Positions 9,340-17,847 of a stretch of DNA of 64,000 bases are shown here, piece by piece (positions within the stretch are counted from its first letter, which is position 1; each line of letters opens with the position of its first letter). Under the pieces are notes generated by a model that ran no database searches, had not been told where the DNA came from, and saw nothing but the letters and a program-made list of their open reading frames with translations. A program made the position numbers and the translations under genes. This DNA is from Streptomyces sp. NBC_01707 (lineage in GTDB: Bacteria > Actinomycetota > Actinomycetes > Streptomycetales > Streptomycetaceae). The stretch is taken from contig NZ_CP109190.1 of the NCBI RefSeq assembly GCF_041438805.1, positions 6,014,001 to 6,078,000 on the forward strand, read 5' to 3'.

Positions 9340-11744
9340 CCCTTCGCCACCTGCCCCTGCACGACGGCTGGACGCTCGGCGCCGACGGGCCGGTGCCCCT
9401 CGGGCTCCCCACCGGAGGCGTCCCCGCCACCGTGCCCGGCTGCGTCCACACCGATCTGCTCGCCGCCGGTCTCATCGACGACCCGTACCTGGACGACAAC
9501 GAGACCCGGCTCGACTGGATCGGCCGGACCGACTGGACGTACCGCACCGTCTTCGACTGGACGGACGACGGACGCGACCACGCCGACCTGTGCTTCGACG
9601 GGCTCGACACCGTCGCCACGGTCCTGCTCAACGGTTCGGAGCTGGGCCGCACCGCCAACCAGCACCGCAGCTACCGCTTCGCCGTCCGCCCGCTGCTCGT
9701 CGAGGGCGCCAACACGATCGACGTACGGTTCACCGCCCCGTACACCTACGCCGAGGAGCTGCGCGAACGGCTCGGCGACCGGCCGGGCGCGTACACCGAG
9801 CCGTACCCCTTCATCCGCAAGATGGCGTGCAACTTCGGCTGGGACTGGGGGCCGACCCTGGTCACCTCCGGCATCTGGCGGCCGGTCGCCCTTCAGTCGT
9901 GGACCGGGCCGCGGATCGCCTCGGTGAAGCTGCTGGCCGACCTCGTGGACGGCGGGATGCCCCGGCTGGGCGTGACCCTGGACGTGGACCGGGGTGGCGA
10001 CGGGAGCCCGCTGCAGGCCGTCGTGGAGGTGGCCGGGGAACGGGCCGAGCTCACCGTGCCGGCCGGGCAGGACAGCGCCACCACCACTCTCCTCGTCCCG
10101 GACGCCGAGCCCTGGTGGCCGCACAGCCACGGCGAGCAGCCCCTGTACGAGGTGACCGTCCGCCTCGGCGGCCACGCCTGGCACGGCAGGACGGGCTTCC
10201 GCTCCGTGTCCCTGGAGCGCGAGGCGTTCCGGATCGTCGTCAACGGCGAACCCGTCTTCGTGCGCGGCGTCAACTGGATCCCCGACGACTGCTTCCCGGC
10301 CCGTCTCACCCGGCAGCGGATCTCCGACCGCCTCGACCAGGCGCTGGCCGCAGGCGTCAACCTGATCAGGGTCTGGGGCGGCGGGCTCTACGAGAGCGAC
10401 GACTTCTACCGGCTGGCCGACGAGAAGGGACTCCTCGTCTGGCAGGACTTCCCGTTCGCCTGCGCCGCCTACCCGGAGGAGCAGCCGCTGTACGACGAGG
10501 TGGCGGCCGAGGCCCGCGAGAACGTGGTCCGCCTCGCCCCGCACCCCTCCCTCGTCCTGTGGTGCGGCAACAACGAGAACCTGGAGGGCCACGCCGACTG
10601 GGGCTGGCGCAAGGAGCTCGGCGACCGGACCTGGGGCCACGGCTACTACCACGAGCTGCTGCCCGCGATCTGCGCCGAGACCGATCCCACCCGCCCGTAC
10701 TGGCCCGGCTCGCCCTACTCCGGCTCGCCGGACCTGCACCCCCAGGACCCGGCCCGCGGCACGATCCACATCTGGGACGTCTGGAACCGGGCCGACTACC
10801 GCGCCTACGCGGACCGTGTCCCCCGCTTCGTCGCAGAATTCGGCTTCCAGGGCCCGCCCGCCCACGCCACCCTGCGGAGTGCCGTCAGCGGCCCTCTCGC
10901 CCCCGACGCCCCGCTGCTCACCCACCACCAGAAGGCCGAGGACGGCAACGCCAAACTGCTCCGCGGCCTCGGCGACCACCTGCCGCAGCCGGGCGGTTCC
11001 TTCGACGACTGGCACTGGCTCACCCAGCTCAACCAGGCCCGCGCGGTCGCCTTCGGCATCCGGCACTTCCGCTCGCACACCCCGTACTGCATGGGCACCG
11101 TGGTCTGGCAGCTGAACGACTGCTGGCCGGTCGTCTCCTGGGCCGCAGTCGACGGCGACGGCCGCCGAAAGCCCCTCTGGTACGCGCTGCGTGCCGTGTA
11201 CGCGGACCGGCTGCTGGTCGTGCGTGACGGCGCGCTGCACCTGGTCAACGACGCGGACCGGCCGTGGGCGGGCACGCTGTGCCTGACCCGGCACGATCTG
11301 GACGGCACCGTGCTGGCCGAGGAGGAGCTGAGGGTGAGCACGGCGCCGCGCCAGGTCACCCGGGTCGCTCTGCCGCCGTCCGTCGCGGAGCCGGCGGACC
11401 GGACACGGGAGCTGCTGGTGGCGCGGCTGGGCGAGGTGCGGACGGTCGAGTTCTACGAGGAGGACACCCGGCTGGCCCTGCCGCCCGCCCGCTACGACGT
11501 GACGATCACCCGGAGTGAGGGCGACGCGTCCGCATACCGTGTCGAGGTGACCGCCAGGACACTGCTGCGGGACCTAGCGCTCTTCCCTGACCGGCTCGAT
11601 CCGGCGGCCGAGGTGGACGAGATGCTCGTCACCCTCCTGCCGGGGGAGAGCACCGTCTTCCGGGTGACCGGCGCGGTGCTCGAGGACCCGGGGGCACTGG
11701 GGATCCGCCCGGTGCTGAGGTGTGTCAACGACGCCCTTGCCTAG
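9336..11744 (+). CDS. Beta-mannosidase, glycoside hydrolase family 2
   Basis: Predicted cytoplasmic hydrolase that removes beta-linked mannose from the non-reducing end of imported oligosaccharides. It has 802 residues from a GTG at 9336 that overlaps the ATPase stop. The N-terminal sugar-binding domain (PGCVHTDLLAAGLI, FDGLDTVATVLLNG) is followed by the immunoglobulin-like domain, the TIM barrel with RGVNWIPDDCFP and the catalytic acid/base Glu414 in WCGNNEN, and the nucleophile Glu501 in FVAEFGFQG. No signal peptide is visible, so substrate must enter through the adjacent transporter. GH2 also holds glucuronidases and galactosidases, but the WCGNNEN form and N-terminal pattern favour mannosidase. 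Confidence 0.92.
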   Translation: MTLRHLPLHDGWTLGADGPVPLGLPTGGVPATVPGCVHTDLLAAGLIDDPYLDDNETRLDWIGRTDWTYRTVFDWTDDGRDHADLCFDGLDTVATVLLNGSELGRTANQHRSYRFAVRPLLVEGANTIDVRFTAPYTYAEELRERLGDRPGAYTEPYPFIRKMACNFGWDWGPTLVTSGIWRPVALQSWTGPRIASVKLLADLVDGGMPRLGVTLDVDRGGDGSPLQAVVEVAGERAELTVPAGQDSATTTLLVPDAEPWWPHSHGEQPLYEVTVRLGGHAWHGRTGFRSVSLEREAFRIVVNGEPVFVRGVNWIPDDCFPARLTRQRISDRLDQALAAGVNLIRVWGGGLYESDDFYRLADEKGLLVWQDFPFACAAYPEEQPLYDEVAAEARENVVRLAPHPSLVLWCGNNENLEGHADWGWRKELGDRTWGHGYYHELLPAICAETDPTRPYWPGSPYSGSPDLHPQDPARGTIHIWDVWNRADYRAYADRVPRFVAEFGFQGPPAHATLRSAVSGPLAPDAPLLTHHQKAEDGNAKLLRGLGDHLPQPGGSFDDWHWLTQLNQARAVAFGIRHFRSHTPYCMGTVVWQLNDCWPVVSWAAVDGDGRRKPLWYALRAVYADRLLVVRDGALHLVNDADRPWAGTLCLTRHDLDGTVLAEEELRVSTAPRQVTRVALPPSVAEPADRTRELLVARLGEVRTVEFYEEDTRLALPPARYDVTITRSEGDASAYRVEVTARTLLRDLALFPDRLDPAAEVDEMLVTLLPGESTVFRVTGAVLEDPGALGIRPVLRCVNDALA

Positions 11745-11985
11745 CCGGGTGGCGGACCCATGGCGAACCATGGCGCACTGGGCCGTCCGGGTGCGGCGAG
11801 TTTCCGTCAATCCCGATTGTGGGTCTTGGTACGCACTACCCCGGCCAGGCATGTACCGATGCCCTCTCAGCTATGCTGACGGTCCCTCAAACGGTCAATA
11901 AAATAAGACAACATCGAGCCACAGTTCCGCTGATCGGGGGACGTCCACGGATAGGGTCATGTGCCAACGCGGAGCCGCGCGCCAG

Positions 11986-12071
11986 GCCCGGATGGTGGAA
12001 TGCAGACACGGCGAGCTTAAACCTCGCTGCCCCTCGGGGGCGTGCCGGTTCGAGTCCGGCTCCGGGCACCA
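11986..12071 (+). tRNA. bldA: tRNA-Leu (UAA anticodon), bldA
   Basis: A class II tRNA with acceptor stem GCCCGGA/TCCGGGC, anticodon stem GCGAG/CTCGC (12011-12015/12023-12027), loop CTTAAAC with anticodon TAA at 12018-12020, a long variable arm, T arm GCCGG-TTCGAGT-CCGGC and an encoded CCA (12069-12071). In Streptomyces the tRNA that reads the rare UUA codon is bldA, which is dispensable for growth but needed for aerial mycelium and many antibiotic clusters. A TAGGGT at 11952-11957 could be its -10 element. An antisense transcript is known for the S. coelicolor gene; nothing here tests that. Confidence 0.96.
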
Positions 12072-12131
12072 CTGCGACATTCGGTGAGGGCACCGGTCCG
12101 GACTGGCGTCACTTCAGTGATCAACCTTCAA

Positions 12132-12175
12132 GAAGATCCTCCTCTGGCACGAGGAAGATCCTCCCCTGGCACTAG
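12132..12175 (+). repeat. Tandem 22-bp direct repeat upstream of the Bax-inhibitor-like gene
   Basis: Two adjacent 22-base units (12132-12153 and 12154-12175) share GAAGATCCTCC, then CTGGCAC and AG, with only two mismatches. The second copy runs into TAGGGT (12173-12178), a possible -10 element, about 65 bases before the next gene. Repeat sites at this position could bind a regulator. Confidence 0.7.
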
Positions 12176-12241
12176 GGTGATTCTTTTGCCTACCCATTAC
12201 TCTTGTGGGAAGGCCACGCAGGGTGGCCATGGAGGAGAGCA

Positions 12242-13129
12242 ATGAGGAGCAGCAACCCGGTCTTCTCGCGACGGGGGTTCAGCCGCGACAACGGCTACGC
12301 GGGCTTCAACGCGGCGCCGCAGGCCGGGGCCCCCGTGACGGGCGCCGACCCGTACGCGCAGGGCACCGCCGCGAACCCGTACGCCACCAACCCCTACGCC
12401 CAGCAGGACACCCGGTACGGCGCCCCGCAGGCGCCCACGCGCACCGGCGCGATGACGATCGACGACGTCGTCACGCGGACCGCGATCACGCTGGGCACCG
12501 TGGTGCTCGGCGCGGCCCTTGCCTGGGCCCTGCTGCCGGTCGACGAGGCGAACCTCGGCAAGTCCTACGGCATCGCGATCGGCGCTGCCCTGGTGGCGTT
12601 CGTCCTGTCGCTCATCCAGTCGTTCAAGCGCAAGCCGGTCCCGGCGCTGATCGTCTCCTACGCGGCCTTCGAGGGTGTCTTCCTCGGGGTGATCTCCAGC
12701 GCGGTCTCCACGTACATCGGTCCCGGCGTGGTGATGCAGGCGGTGCTGGGCACCATGTGTGTCTTCGCCGGTGTGCTTCTCGCGTACAAGATGCGCTGGA
12801 TCCGCGTCACCCGTCGCTTCTACGGCTTCGTGATGGCCGCCGCCATGGGCTTCATGCTCCTGATGGTGGTCAACCTGCTGTTCGCCGTCTTCGGCGGGGG
12901 CGACGGCCTGGGCTTCCGCAGCGGCGGTCTCGGCATCCTCTTCGGCGTCATCGGGATCATCCTCGGTGCGTGCTTCCTGGCCCTGGACTTCAAGCAGGTC
13001 GAGGACGGCATCGCGTTCGGTGCTCCGCGCGAGGAGTCCTGGCTGGCGGCCTTCGGCCTCACCATGACCCTGGTGTGGATCTACCTGGAGATGCTGCGTC
13101 TGTTCTCCATCCTCAGCGGCGACGACTGA
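12242..13129 (+). CDS. Bax inhibitor-1/YccA-family membrane protein
   Basis: Integral membrane protein of 295 residues. The ATG at 12242 has GGAGGAG four bases upstream. An Asn/Pro/Tyr/Ala-rich cytoplasmic N-terminus of about 75 residues (repeats like DPYAQ, NPYATNPYAQQ) precedes seven predicted membrane spans, as in the BI-1/YccA/TMBIM superfamily; conserved acidic residues lie in the last spans (ALDFKQVEDGI). Bacterial members include pH-sensitive calcium leak channels and FtsH-interacting proteins. Role in Streptomyces is unknown. It appears monocistronic, with a strong terminator just after it and bldA upstream. Confidence 0.88.
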   Translation: MRSSNPVFSRRGFSRDNGYAGFNAAPQAGAPVTGADPYAQGTAANPYATNPYAQQDTRYGAPQAPTRTGAMTIDDVVTRTAITLGTVVLGAALAWALLPVDEANLGKSYGIAIGAALVAFVLSLIQSFKRKPVPALIVSYAAFEGVFLGVISSAVSTYIGPGVVMQAVLGTMCVFAGVLLAYKMRWIRVTRRFYGFVMAAAMGFMLLMVVNLLFAVFGGGDGLGFRSGGLGILFGVIGIILGACFLALDFKQVEDGIAFGAPREESWLAAFGLTMTLVWIYLEMLRLFSILSGDD

Positions 13130-13148
13130 CAGCCGCAGCCCCGCACGA

Positions 13149-13187
13149 CGGAACGGCCCGCAGGCATACCGCCTGCGGGCCGTTCCG
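13149..13187. terminator. Terminator, perfect 17-bp stem
   Basis: Inverted repeat 13149-13165/13171-13187 (arm ends CGGAACGGCCCGC) with a five-base loop ATACC. It lies between the convergent genes ending at 13129 and 13208 and can serve both. Confidence 0.9.
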
Positions 13188-13207
13188 CTTGTCCGGATCT
13201 CGTACGC

Positions 13208-13435
13208 CTAAAGCAGCTTCCGCGCCGCCCGCCTCAGGTCGTACTCGTGGATGAGTGCCTTCGCGTGTCCATAGGCGAGGTCGTGTTCGCTCCGCAGCCA
13301 GCTGACCTTCTCGTCGAACCGGAGGGCGGGGCCTTCGTCGACGGTGCGGAGCCAGTCGGAGATTTCACGACCGGTGCAGCGGGGGATTCGGGAGAGCAGA
13401 TTGCGATGGGTCTCTTCGGAGAAGACATGGTTCAT
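13208..13435 (-). CDS. DUF4287-like small protein
   Basis: A 75-residue soluble protein beginning MNHVFSEETHRNLLSRIP and ending LRRAARKLL. The pattern of FSEET, a GREISDWL segment, FDEKVSWLRSEHDLAYGHA and a basic tail resembles the short DUF4287 proteins found throughout actinomycetes. The ATG at 13435 has GGAGG five bases upstream. Function is unknown. It is transcribed alone, convergent with the BI-1-like gene. Confidence 0.82.
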   Translation of the reverse strand: MNHVFSEETHRNLLSRIPRCTGREISDWLRTVDEGPALRFDEKVSWLRSEHDLAYGHAKALIHEYDLRRAARKLL

Positions 13436-13535
13436 CGGCGCCTCCGACGCATTGCGCGTTGCTGGTCCTTCCCGACACCGTGCCTGAGCGTTGGCCCGTT
13501 GGCAACCATCACGGACCGGCGCGTAGGGTCACTGG

Positions 13536-13853
13536 GTGCTCGATACGACCCCGCTGATCACCGCCGTGGACCGATTTGCCGACCGGCTGCGTGCCGCTCC
13601 GCAGAGCAGGCTGCAGCGCGGAGCCGCCGCCGAAGGGCTGGCCACGGCCAGGGAATTGGCCGTACGGGCCCAGCGCATCGAGGCGCCGGACCGCGAGCCG
13701 CACATCCTGCCGGACGTCGGCGTGTTCGCGATCGGTGACCAACTCGCGGTCGTGGGGCGGGACTTGGCGGTGGCACTGGAAACGGCCCCGTCCGTGGAGC
13801 TGGACGAGGCCGTGCGATTCGTCGAGGAAGCGTCCGCCCGGGCATTCGCGTAG
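13536..13853 (+). CDS. Hypothetical protein, 105 residues
   Basis: An Ala/Arg/Glu-rich, probably alpha-helical cytoplasmic protein starting with GTG at 13536 and a weak AGGG upstream. It shows a helical first half (DRFADRLRAAPQSRLQRGAAAEGLATARELAVRA, given here only as a description of composition), a central PHILPDVGVFAIGDQL segment and an acidic helix at the C-terminus. No family was recognised. Codon bias is normal for the window, which supports real coding. Confidence 0.6.
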   Translation: MLDTTPLITAVDRFADRLRAAPQSRLQRGAAAEGLATARELAVRAQRIEAPDREPHILPDVGVFAIGDQLAVVGRDLAVALETAPSVELDEAVRFVEEASARAFA

Positions 13854-13863
13854 CGGTCTTCGG

Positions 13864-13887
13864 GCAGCGGCCGGCGAGAGCCGCTGC
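13864..13887. terminator. Candidate terminator hairpin between convergent genes
   Basis: GCAGCGGC at 13864-13871 pairs with GCCGCTGC at 13880-13887, loop of eight bases. A second small hairpin TCCGGG-CTT-CCCGGA follows at 13894-13908. They sit between the 105-residue gene and the convergent gene ending at 13953. Confidence 0.55.
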
Positions 13888-13952
13888 GGGGAATCCGGGC
13901 TTCCCGGAGGGTTCCTGGGGGCGCCAGGGGTTCCGGGAGTGCTTCCGGTTGG

Positions 13953-14807
13953 TCAGAAAGAAGCGATGACACGGTCGGCGAGAATGTAGACGTTCTCCTT
14001 GCCGCAGGAGAACGTCAGCGCGTACGCGCCGGAGACGCCGGAGCCGCCCAGCAGCACCGGGTGTTCACCGGCCAGCAGCGCCCGGCCGAGCTGTTCGGCC
14101 GTCTCGCGGTGGCCGGGAGTCATGCAGAGCGTGGTGCCGTCGGCGAAGACGTAGACGTCGAGGGTGCCGAGCGGGCCGGGGCGGACGTCGGCGAGCTCGG
14201 TACGGCGGTCGGCGAGTTCCTCCAGCCGGCCCACGGTGCGCTCGTGGTCGGTGACGACCGGGGTCTGCACCGGTACGAAGTCGGGGTGCGAGGGGTGGCG
14301 GCGGCGGGCCGCGGCCAGCTCGGGGGAGTCCTCGGGGAACTCCGCCGTCTCGGGCAGCTCGGTTATCTCCGCCAACTCGGCCAGTTCCGTCAGCTCTTCG
14401 AGCGCCTCGGTGGCGTCGAGGTCCATGGCCTCCAGGCCCGCGAAGTCGGCCTGGCGCGGCAGGAAGAACGGCGTGTCCTCGCCGATCCCGGAGAGACCGC
14501 CCAGCAGGGACGGGGCGTCGGCGGCGTCGCGTGCCTCCTGGGAGGCCCAGAATGCCCGGGCCTCGGCGAGCTCGCGCTCACGCTCCTCGGCGAGTGCTTC
14601 GGCCACAGCGGCGCGTATTTCGGCGGCGGGGGTAGCCGTGGCGCGGCTCTGCGGCGGCACCGACGCGGTACGGGCGTTGCCCGCGGCCAGCTCGATGCGC
14701 AGGGCCGTGACCTGCTTGCGCAGCCCGTGAGCAGCGTGCAGCGCAGCAGTGCCCACAGCCGTCGCAGCGGCGGTGGTCAGCAACAGGGCAAGAGGCATGA
14801 TGCTCAC
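13953..14807 (-). CDS. Hypothetical membrane-anchored protein with acidic repeats
   Basis: A 284-residue protein of unknown function. The GTG at 14807 is preferred because GGGAG lies seven bases upstream; the ATG at 14813 has no room for it. An N-terminal hydrophobic segment (MPLALLLTTAAATAVGTAAL) is followed by a likely coiled coil (EIRAAVAEALAEERERELAEA), a low-complexity acidic stretch of Leu-Thr-Glu repeats at about residues 120-160, and a folded C-terminal domain (LDVYVFADGTTLCMTPGH, ending KENVYILADRVIASF). The protein is probably anchored by its N-terminus; which side the bulk faces is not clear. Confidence 0.72.
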   Translation of the reverse strand: MSIMPLALLLTTAAATAVGTAALHAAHGLRKQVTALRIELAAGNARTASVPPQSRATATPAAEIRAAVAEALAEERERELAEARAFWASQEARDAADAPSLLGGLSGIGEDTPFFLPRQADFAGLEAMDLDATEALEELTELAELAEITELPETAEFPEDSPELAAARRRHPSHPDFVPVQTPVVTDHERTVGRLEELADRRTELADVRPGPLGTLDVYVFADGTTLCMTPGHRETAEQLGRALLAGEHPVLLGGSGVSGAYALTFSCGKENVYILADRVIASF

Positions 14808-15129
14808 TGACATACTCCCGGTTTCAATTGATCCCACGACTTCCTACATCAGCTTGGCCTGCACCCGTGCCCGTTGTCAGTGCATTACGTCACGAATTGG
14901 ACAGTTCTTTGGGGCTCGTGTTTACCCCTGATGTGGGTGTGACCTGCAAAAACACCTCTCCCCCAGGAGATAGGTCACATCCTGGGGGAGATTCGGTCAC
15001 GGTCGGAGCTCGGAACCAGCCATGTCGTGGGTGGGTGAGCCGCCGGGAGAGACTCACCCGGCGGCTCCGGAAGTGATCAGCTCAGCCGCTCGGGGCTTGT
15101 GGTCGCGTTCGCTTCGCTTCCGCTGCAGC
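14808..15129. other. Intergenic region, 322 bp, with two hairpins
   Basis: No gene was found. It contains the leader of the gene read leftward from 14807, an 11-bp stem at 14958-14990 (CTCCCCCAGGA/TCCTGGGGGAG, 11-base loop) and the terminator of the thiolase gene at 15037-15067. The first hairpin could act as a terminator on either strand. Confidence 0.6.
15037..15067 (-). terminator. Terminator of the thiolase gene
   Basis: GAGCCGCCGGG (15037-15047) pairs with CCCGGCGGCTC (15057-15067) around a nine-base loop, about 60 bases past the thiolase stop on the minus strand. Confidence 0.7.
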
Positions 15130-16350
15130 TCAGCTCAGGCGCTCGATGACCATCGCCATGCCTTGGCCGCCGCCGACGCACATGGTCTCCAGGCCGAACT
15201 GCTTGTCGTGGAACTGCAGGCTGTTGATCAGCGTGCCGGTGATCCGGGCGCCGGTCATGCCGAAGGGGTGGCCGACGGCGATCGCGCCACCGTTGACGTT
15301 GACCTTCTCCAGCGGCAGGCCGAGGTCGCGGTAGGAGGGGATCACCTGGGCGGCGAACGCCTCGTTGATCTCGGCCAGGTCGATGTCGTCGACGGTGAGT
15401 CCGGCCCGCTTCAGGGCCTGCTTGCTGGCCTCCACCGGTCCGTACCCCATGATCTCGGGGGAGAGGCCGGAGACACCGGTCGAGACGATCCGGGCCAGCG
15501 GGGTCAGACCCAGCTCGCGCGCCTTCGTGTCGGACATGATCACGAGAGCGGCGGCGCCGTCGTTGAGCGGGCAGCAGTTGGCGGCGGTGACCAGTCCGTC
15601 GGGGCGGAAGACCGGCTTCAGACCCTGCACGCCCTCCAGCGTGACGCCCGCGCGCGGGCCGTCGTCCTGGGAGACGACCGTGCCGTCGGGGGTCGTGACC
15701 GGGGTGATCTCGCGCGCCCAGAAGCCGTTCTTGATGGCTTCCTCGGCGAGGTTCTGCGACCGTACGCCGAACTCGTCCATGTCCTGACGGGTGACGCCCT
15801 TGAGGCGGGCCAGGTTCTCGGCGGTCTGCCCCATCGCGATGTAGGCGTCCGGCACGAGGCCGTCCTCGCGCGGGTCGTGCCAGCTCGCACCGGTCTCCTC
15901 GGCGCGCGCGGCGGTGCGGGCCTCGGCCTCGGCGAAGAGCGGGTTGTGCGTGTCCGGAAGGCTGTCGGAGTTGCCCTTCACGAAGCGGGACACCATCTCG
16001 ACACCGGCCGAGATGAAGACGTCCCCCTCGCCGGCCTTGATGGCGTGCAGCGCCATGCGGCTCGTCTGCAGGGAGGACGAGCAGTAGCGGGTGACCGTAC
16101 AGCCGGGAAGGTGGTCCATCCCCATCTGTACGGCGATGATGCGGCCCAGGTTGTTGCCCTGCTCGCCACCGGGGAGGCCGCAGCCGAGCATCAGGTCGTC
16201 GATGTCCCTCGGGTCCAGCTCGGGGACCTTGGCCAACGCCGTCTGGATGATCGTGGCGGTCAGGTCGTCCGCCCGCAGGTCCTTCAGCGAACCCTTGAAG
16301 GCCCGGCCGATGGGAGAACGGGCAGCAGAGACGATCACGGCTTCAGGCAT
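15130..16350 (-). CDS. Thiolase (acetyl-CoA C-acyltransferase)
   Basis: Condenses or cleaves acyl-CoA with acetyl-CoA; 406 residues. Catalytic Cys90 lies in TRYCSSS, His361 in [16 protein letters not shown] and Cys391 in [14 protein letters not shown] is also present, so the active site is complete. The sequence fits thiolase II/degradative thiolase FadA-like enzymes about equally. Start: ATG at 16350, with GGAG seven bases upstream; the GTG directly before it is possible. It is not adjacent to other beta-oxidation genes, so the pathway (fatty-acid degradation, acetoacetyl-CoA formation) remains open. Confidence 0.92.
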   Translation of the reverse strand: MPEAVIVSAARSPIGRAFKGSLKDLRADDLTATIIQTALAKVPELDPRDIDDLMLGCGLPGGEQGNNLGRIIAVQMGMDHLPGCTVTRYCSSSLQTSRMALHAIKAGEGDVFISAGVEMVSRFVKGNSDSLPDTHNPLFAEAEARTAARAEETGASWHDPREDGLVPDAYIAMGQTAENLARLKGVTRQDMDEFGVRSQNLAEEAIKNGFWAREITPVTTPDGTVVSQDDGPRAGVTLEGVQGLKPVFRPDGLVTAANCCPLNDGAAALVIMSDTKARELGLTPLARIVSTGVSGLSPEIMGYGPVEASKQALKRAGLTVDDIDLAEINEAFAAQVIPSYRDLGLPLEKVNVNGGAIAVGHPFGMTGARITGTLINSLQFHDKQFGLETMCVGGGQGMAMVIERLS

Positions 16351-16548
16351 CACGCGGCTCCATGAGGGCTGGAAGGCTGGCTGTCCGGCAGGACTGACCG
16401 GCAGACCTGACGGGCAGGACTGCCTTGGAAGTTACCCGGCCGTATCGCTGAGGTCACCCGGCAGGCCATGTGATGCGGACCTCTTTTCTAAGCGACCGCT
16501 CAGTCGAGTGGACGGGGTCGGTGGACGGGGTCGAGTGCATGCGGATGT

Positions 16549-17706
16549 TCAGGCGTGCCGGGGCGCGGGATCCGTGCCCGCGTCCCCGCCCGCGCGCGGG
16601 TCCCCGTCCCGGTGCACGTCGGGGCGTCTGCCGTCCGGATGCTGGCCGTCCGGATGCTGGCCGTCCGGCAGCGGTACGTCGGGGTGCTGCCCGTCCGGAT
16701 GGGGATGGGACCGCGCCAGCGGCTCCGGCTGCGGCTCCGTGGCCGCAGGCAGACGCCGCCGCCTGCGGTGCTTGAGCAGGGCCCAGGGCGCCCGCGCCCC
16801 CGTGACCTCCGTACCGGCCTCCCTGGCCGCCTGGGACGCCGCCTTGGCCACCGGAAGCATGTCCTCGCGGCGCGAGCCGTCGAGGCGGTCGGACTCCGGC
16901 CACAGCCCCAGCACGGCGCACAGGGTCGGCAGCAGCGCCATCGCCGCCGTCGCGTAGCCCTCGGCCGACGGGTGGTAGTTGTCCGGGCCGAACAGCTCGC
17001 GCGGGTTCGCCTCGAACTCGGGGCCCAGCAGGTCGCCCAGCGACACCGTGCGCCCGCCCTGTTCCACCGAACCGATCGTCTGGGCCGCGGCCAACTGGCG
17101 GCTCGCCCGCCGGGCCAGCCAGCGCAACGGCTGGTAGACCGGCTCGATCGTGCCGAGATCAGGGCACGTACCGACGACCACCTCCGCGCCCGTCGTGCGC
17201 AGTCTGCGCACGGCGGTGGTCAGGCACCGCACCGAGTGGGTGGCGGGCATCCGATGTGTCACATCGTTCGCCCCGATCATGATCACGCAGACGTCGGGCG
17301 TACGGGAGGTGTCGGCCAGCAGCACCGACACCTGCCGCTCCAGATCGTCCGACCGTGCCCCCGGCTGCGCGACATTCCGCAGATCCACCGGACGCTCGGA
17401 GACCGCCGCCAGCCCCGAGGCGAGCAGCGCCCCGGGGGTCTGTCCGGCCCTGCGTACGCCCTGGCCGGCCGCGGTGGAGTCGCCGAGCAGGCCGAGCAGC
17501 AAAGGCTCCGCCGGGCCGGTGAAGGCCACCCCGTACCGCCCGTCGGCACTCGGCGGGACGGGTGCGATACCGCCACCCACCTGCCGCTTCGCCAGCTGGA
17601 CCTCCGCCAGCACCACGCCCACCGCCGCCGCACCGAGCAGTCCGATACTGCCGCCGCCGTAGGCGGCCCCTGCCGCGATCCGCCGTGCCACCCTTGCTCT
17701 TGACAC
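16549..17706 (-). CDS. SGNH/GDSL-family hydrolase with His/Pro-rich repeat tail
   Basis: Predicted lipase/esterase-type enzyme, 385 residues. After a short basic N-terminus and one membrane or signal segment (about residues 15-37) come SGNH block I with the nucleophile Ser77 in GLLGDSTAAGQG, block III IGANDVTH and block V DNYHPSAEGY, so Ser, Gly, Asn and His are all present. The last 100 residues are basic and then low complexity, with repeated DGQHPD units. The start is uncertain: the GTG at 17706 (GGAGG 11 bases upstream) is preferred over 17718. It is divergent from the cystathionine beta-synthase gene. Confidence 0.85.
   Translation of the reverse strand: MSRARVARRIAAGAAYGGGSIGLLGAAAVGVVLAEVQLAKRQVGGGIAPVPPSADGRYGVAFTGPAEPLLLGLLGDSTAAGQGVRRAGQTPGALLASGLAAVSERPVDLRNVAQPGARSDDLERQVSVLLADTSRTPDVCVIMIGANDVTHRMPATHSVRCLTTAVRRLRTTGAEVVVGTCPDLGTIEPVYQPLRWLARRASRQLAAAQTIGSVEQGGRTVSLGDLLGPEFEANPRELFGPDNYHPSAEGYATAAMALLPTLCAVLGLWPESDRLDGSRREDMLPVAKAASQAAREAGTEVTGARAPWALLKHRRRRRLPAATEPQPEPLARSHPHPDGQHPDVPLPDGQHPDGQHPDGRRPDVHRDGDPRAGGDAGTDPAPRHA
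16631..16660 (-). repeat. 15-bp tandem repeat inside the SGNH hydrolase gene
   Basis: Two perfect copies of CCGTCCGGATGCTGG (16631-16645, 16646-16660) followed by a partial third. Read on the minus strand each encodes DGQHP. The unit is a multiple of three, so copy-number change would keep frame. Confidence 0.75.
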
Positions 17707-17847
17707 AGTCCGGTCCACCTCCTCGTCGCCGTACCGTCGTACATAGAGCTAACTGCCCCGTAACGACCGTCGCCCAATCGCTTCGCCCAATCTCATCCCC
17801 GTACGCATACGCTGGCCGCACCATCTCGGAGACCCCGGAGTAACACG

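Noticed and set aside
9159..11294. 711-codon frame opposite the beta-mannosidase gene
   Set aside because: Shadow frame: Val/Gly/Asp-rich, no motifs, while the sense frame has a complete GH2 active site.
12132..12175. Sigma-54 promoter (TGGCAC)
   Set aside because: No matching GC element at the correct distance, and Streptomyces are not known to have sigma-54.
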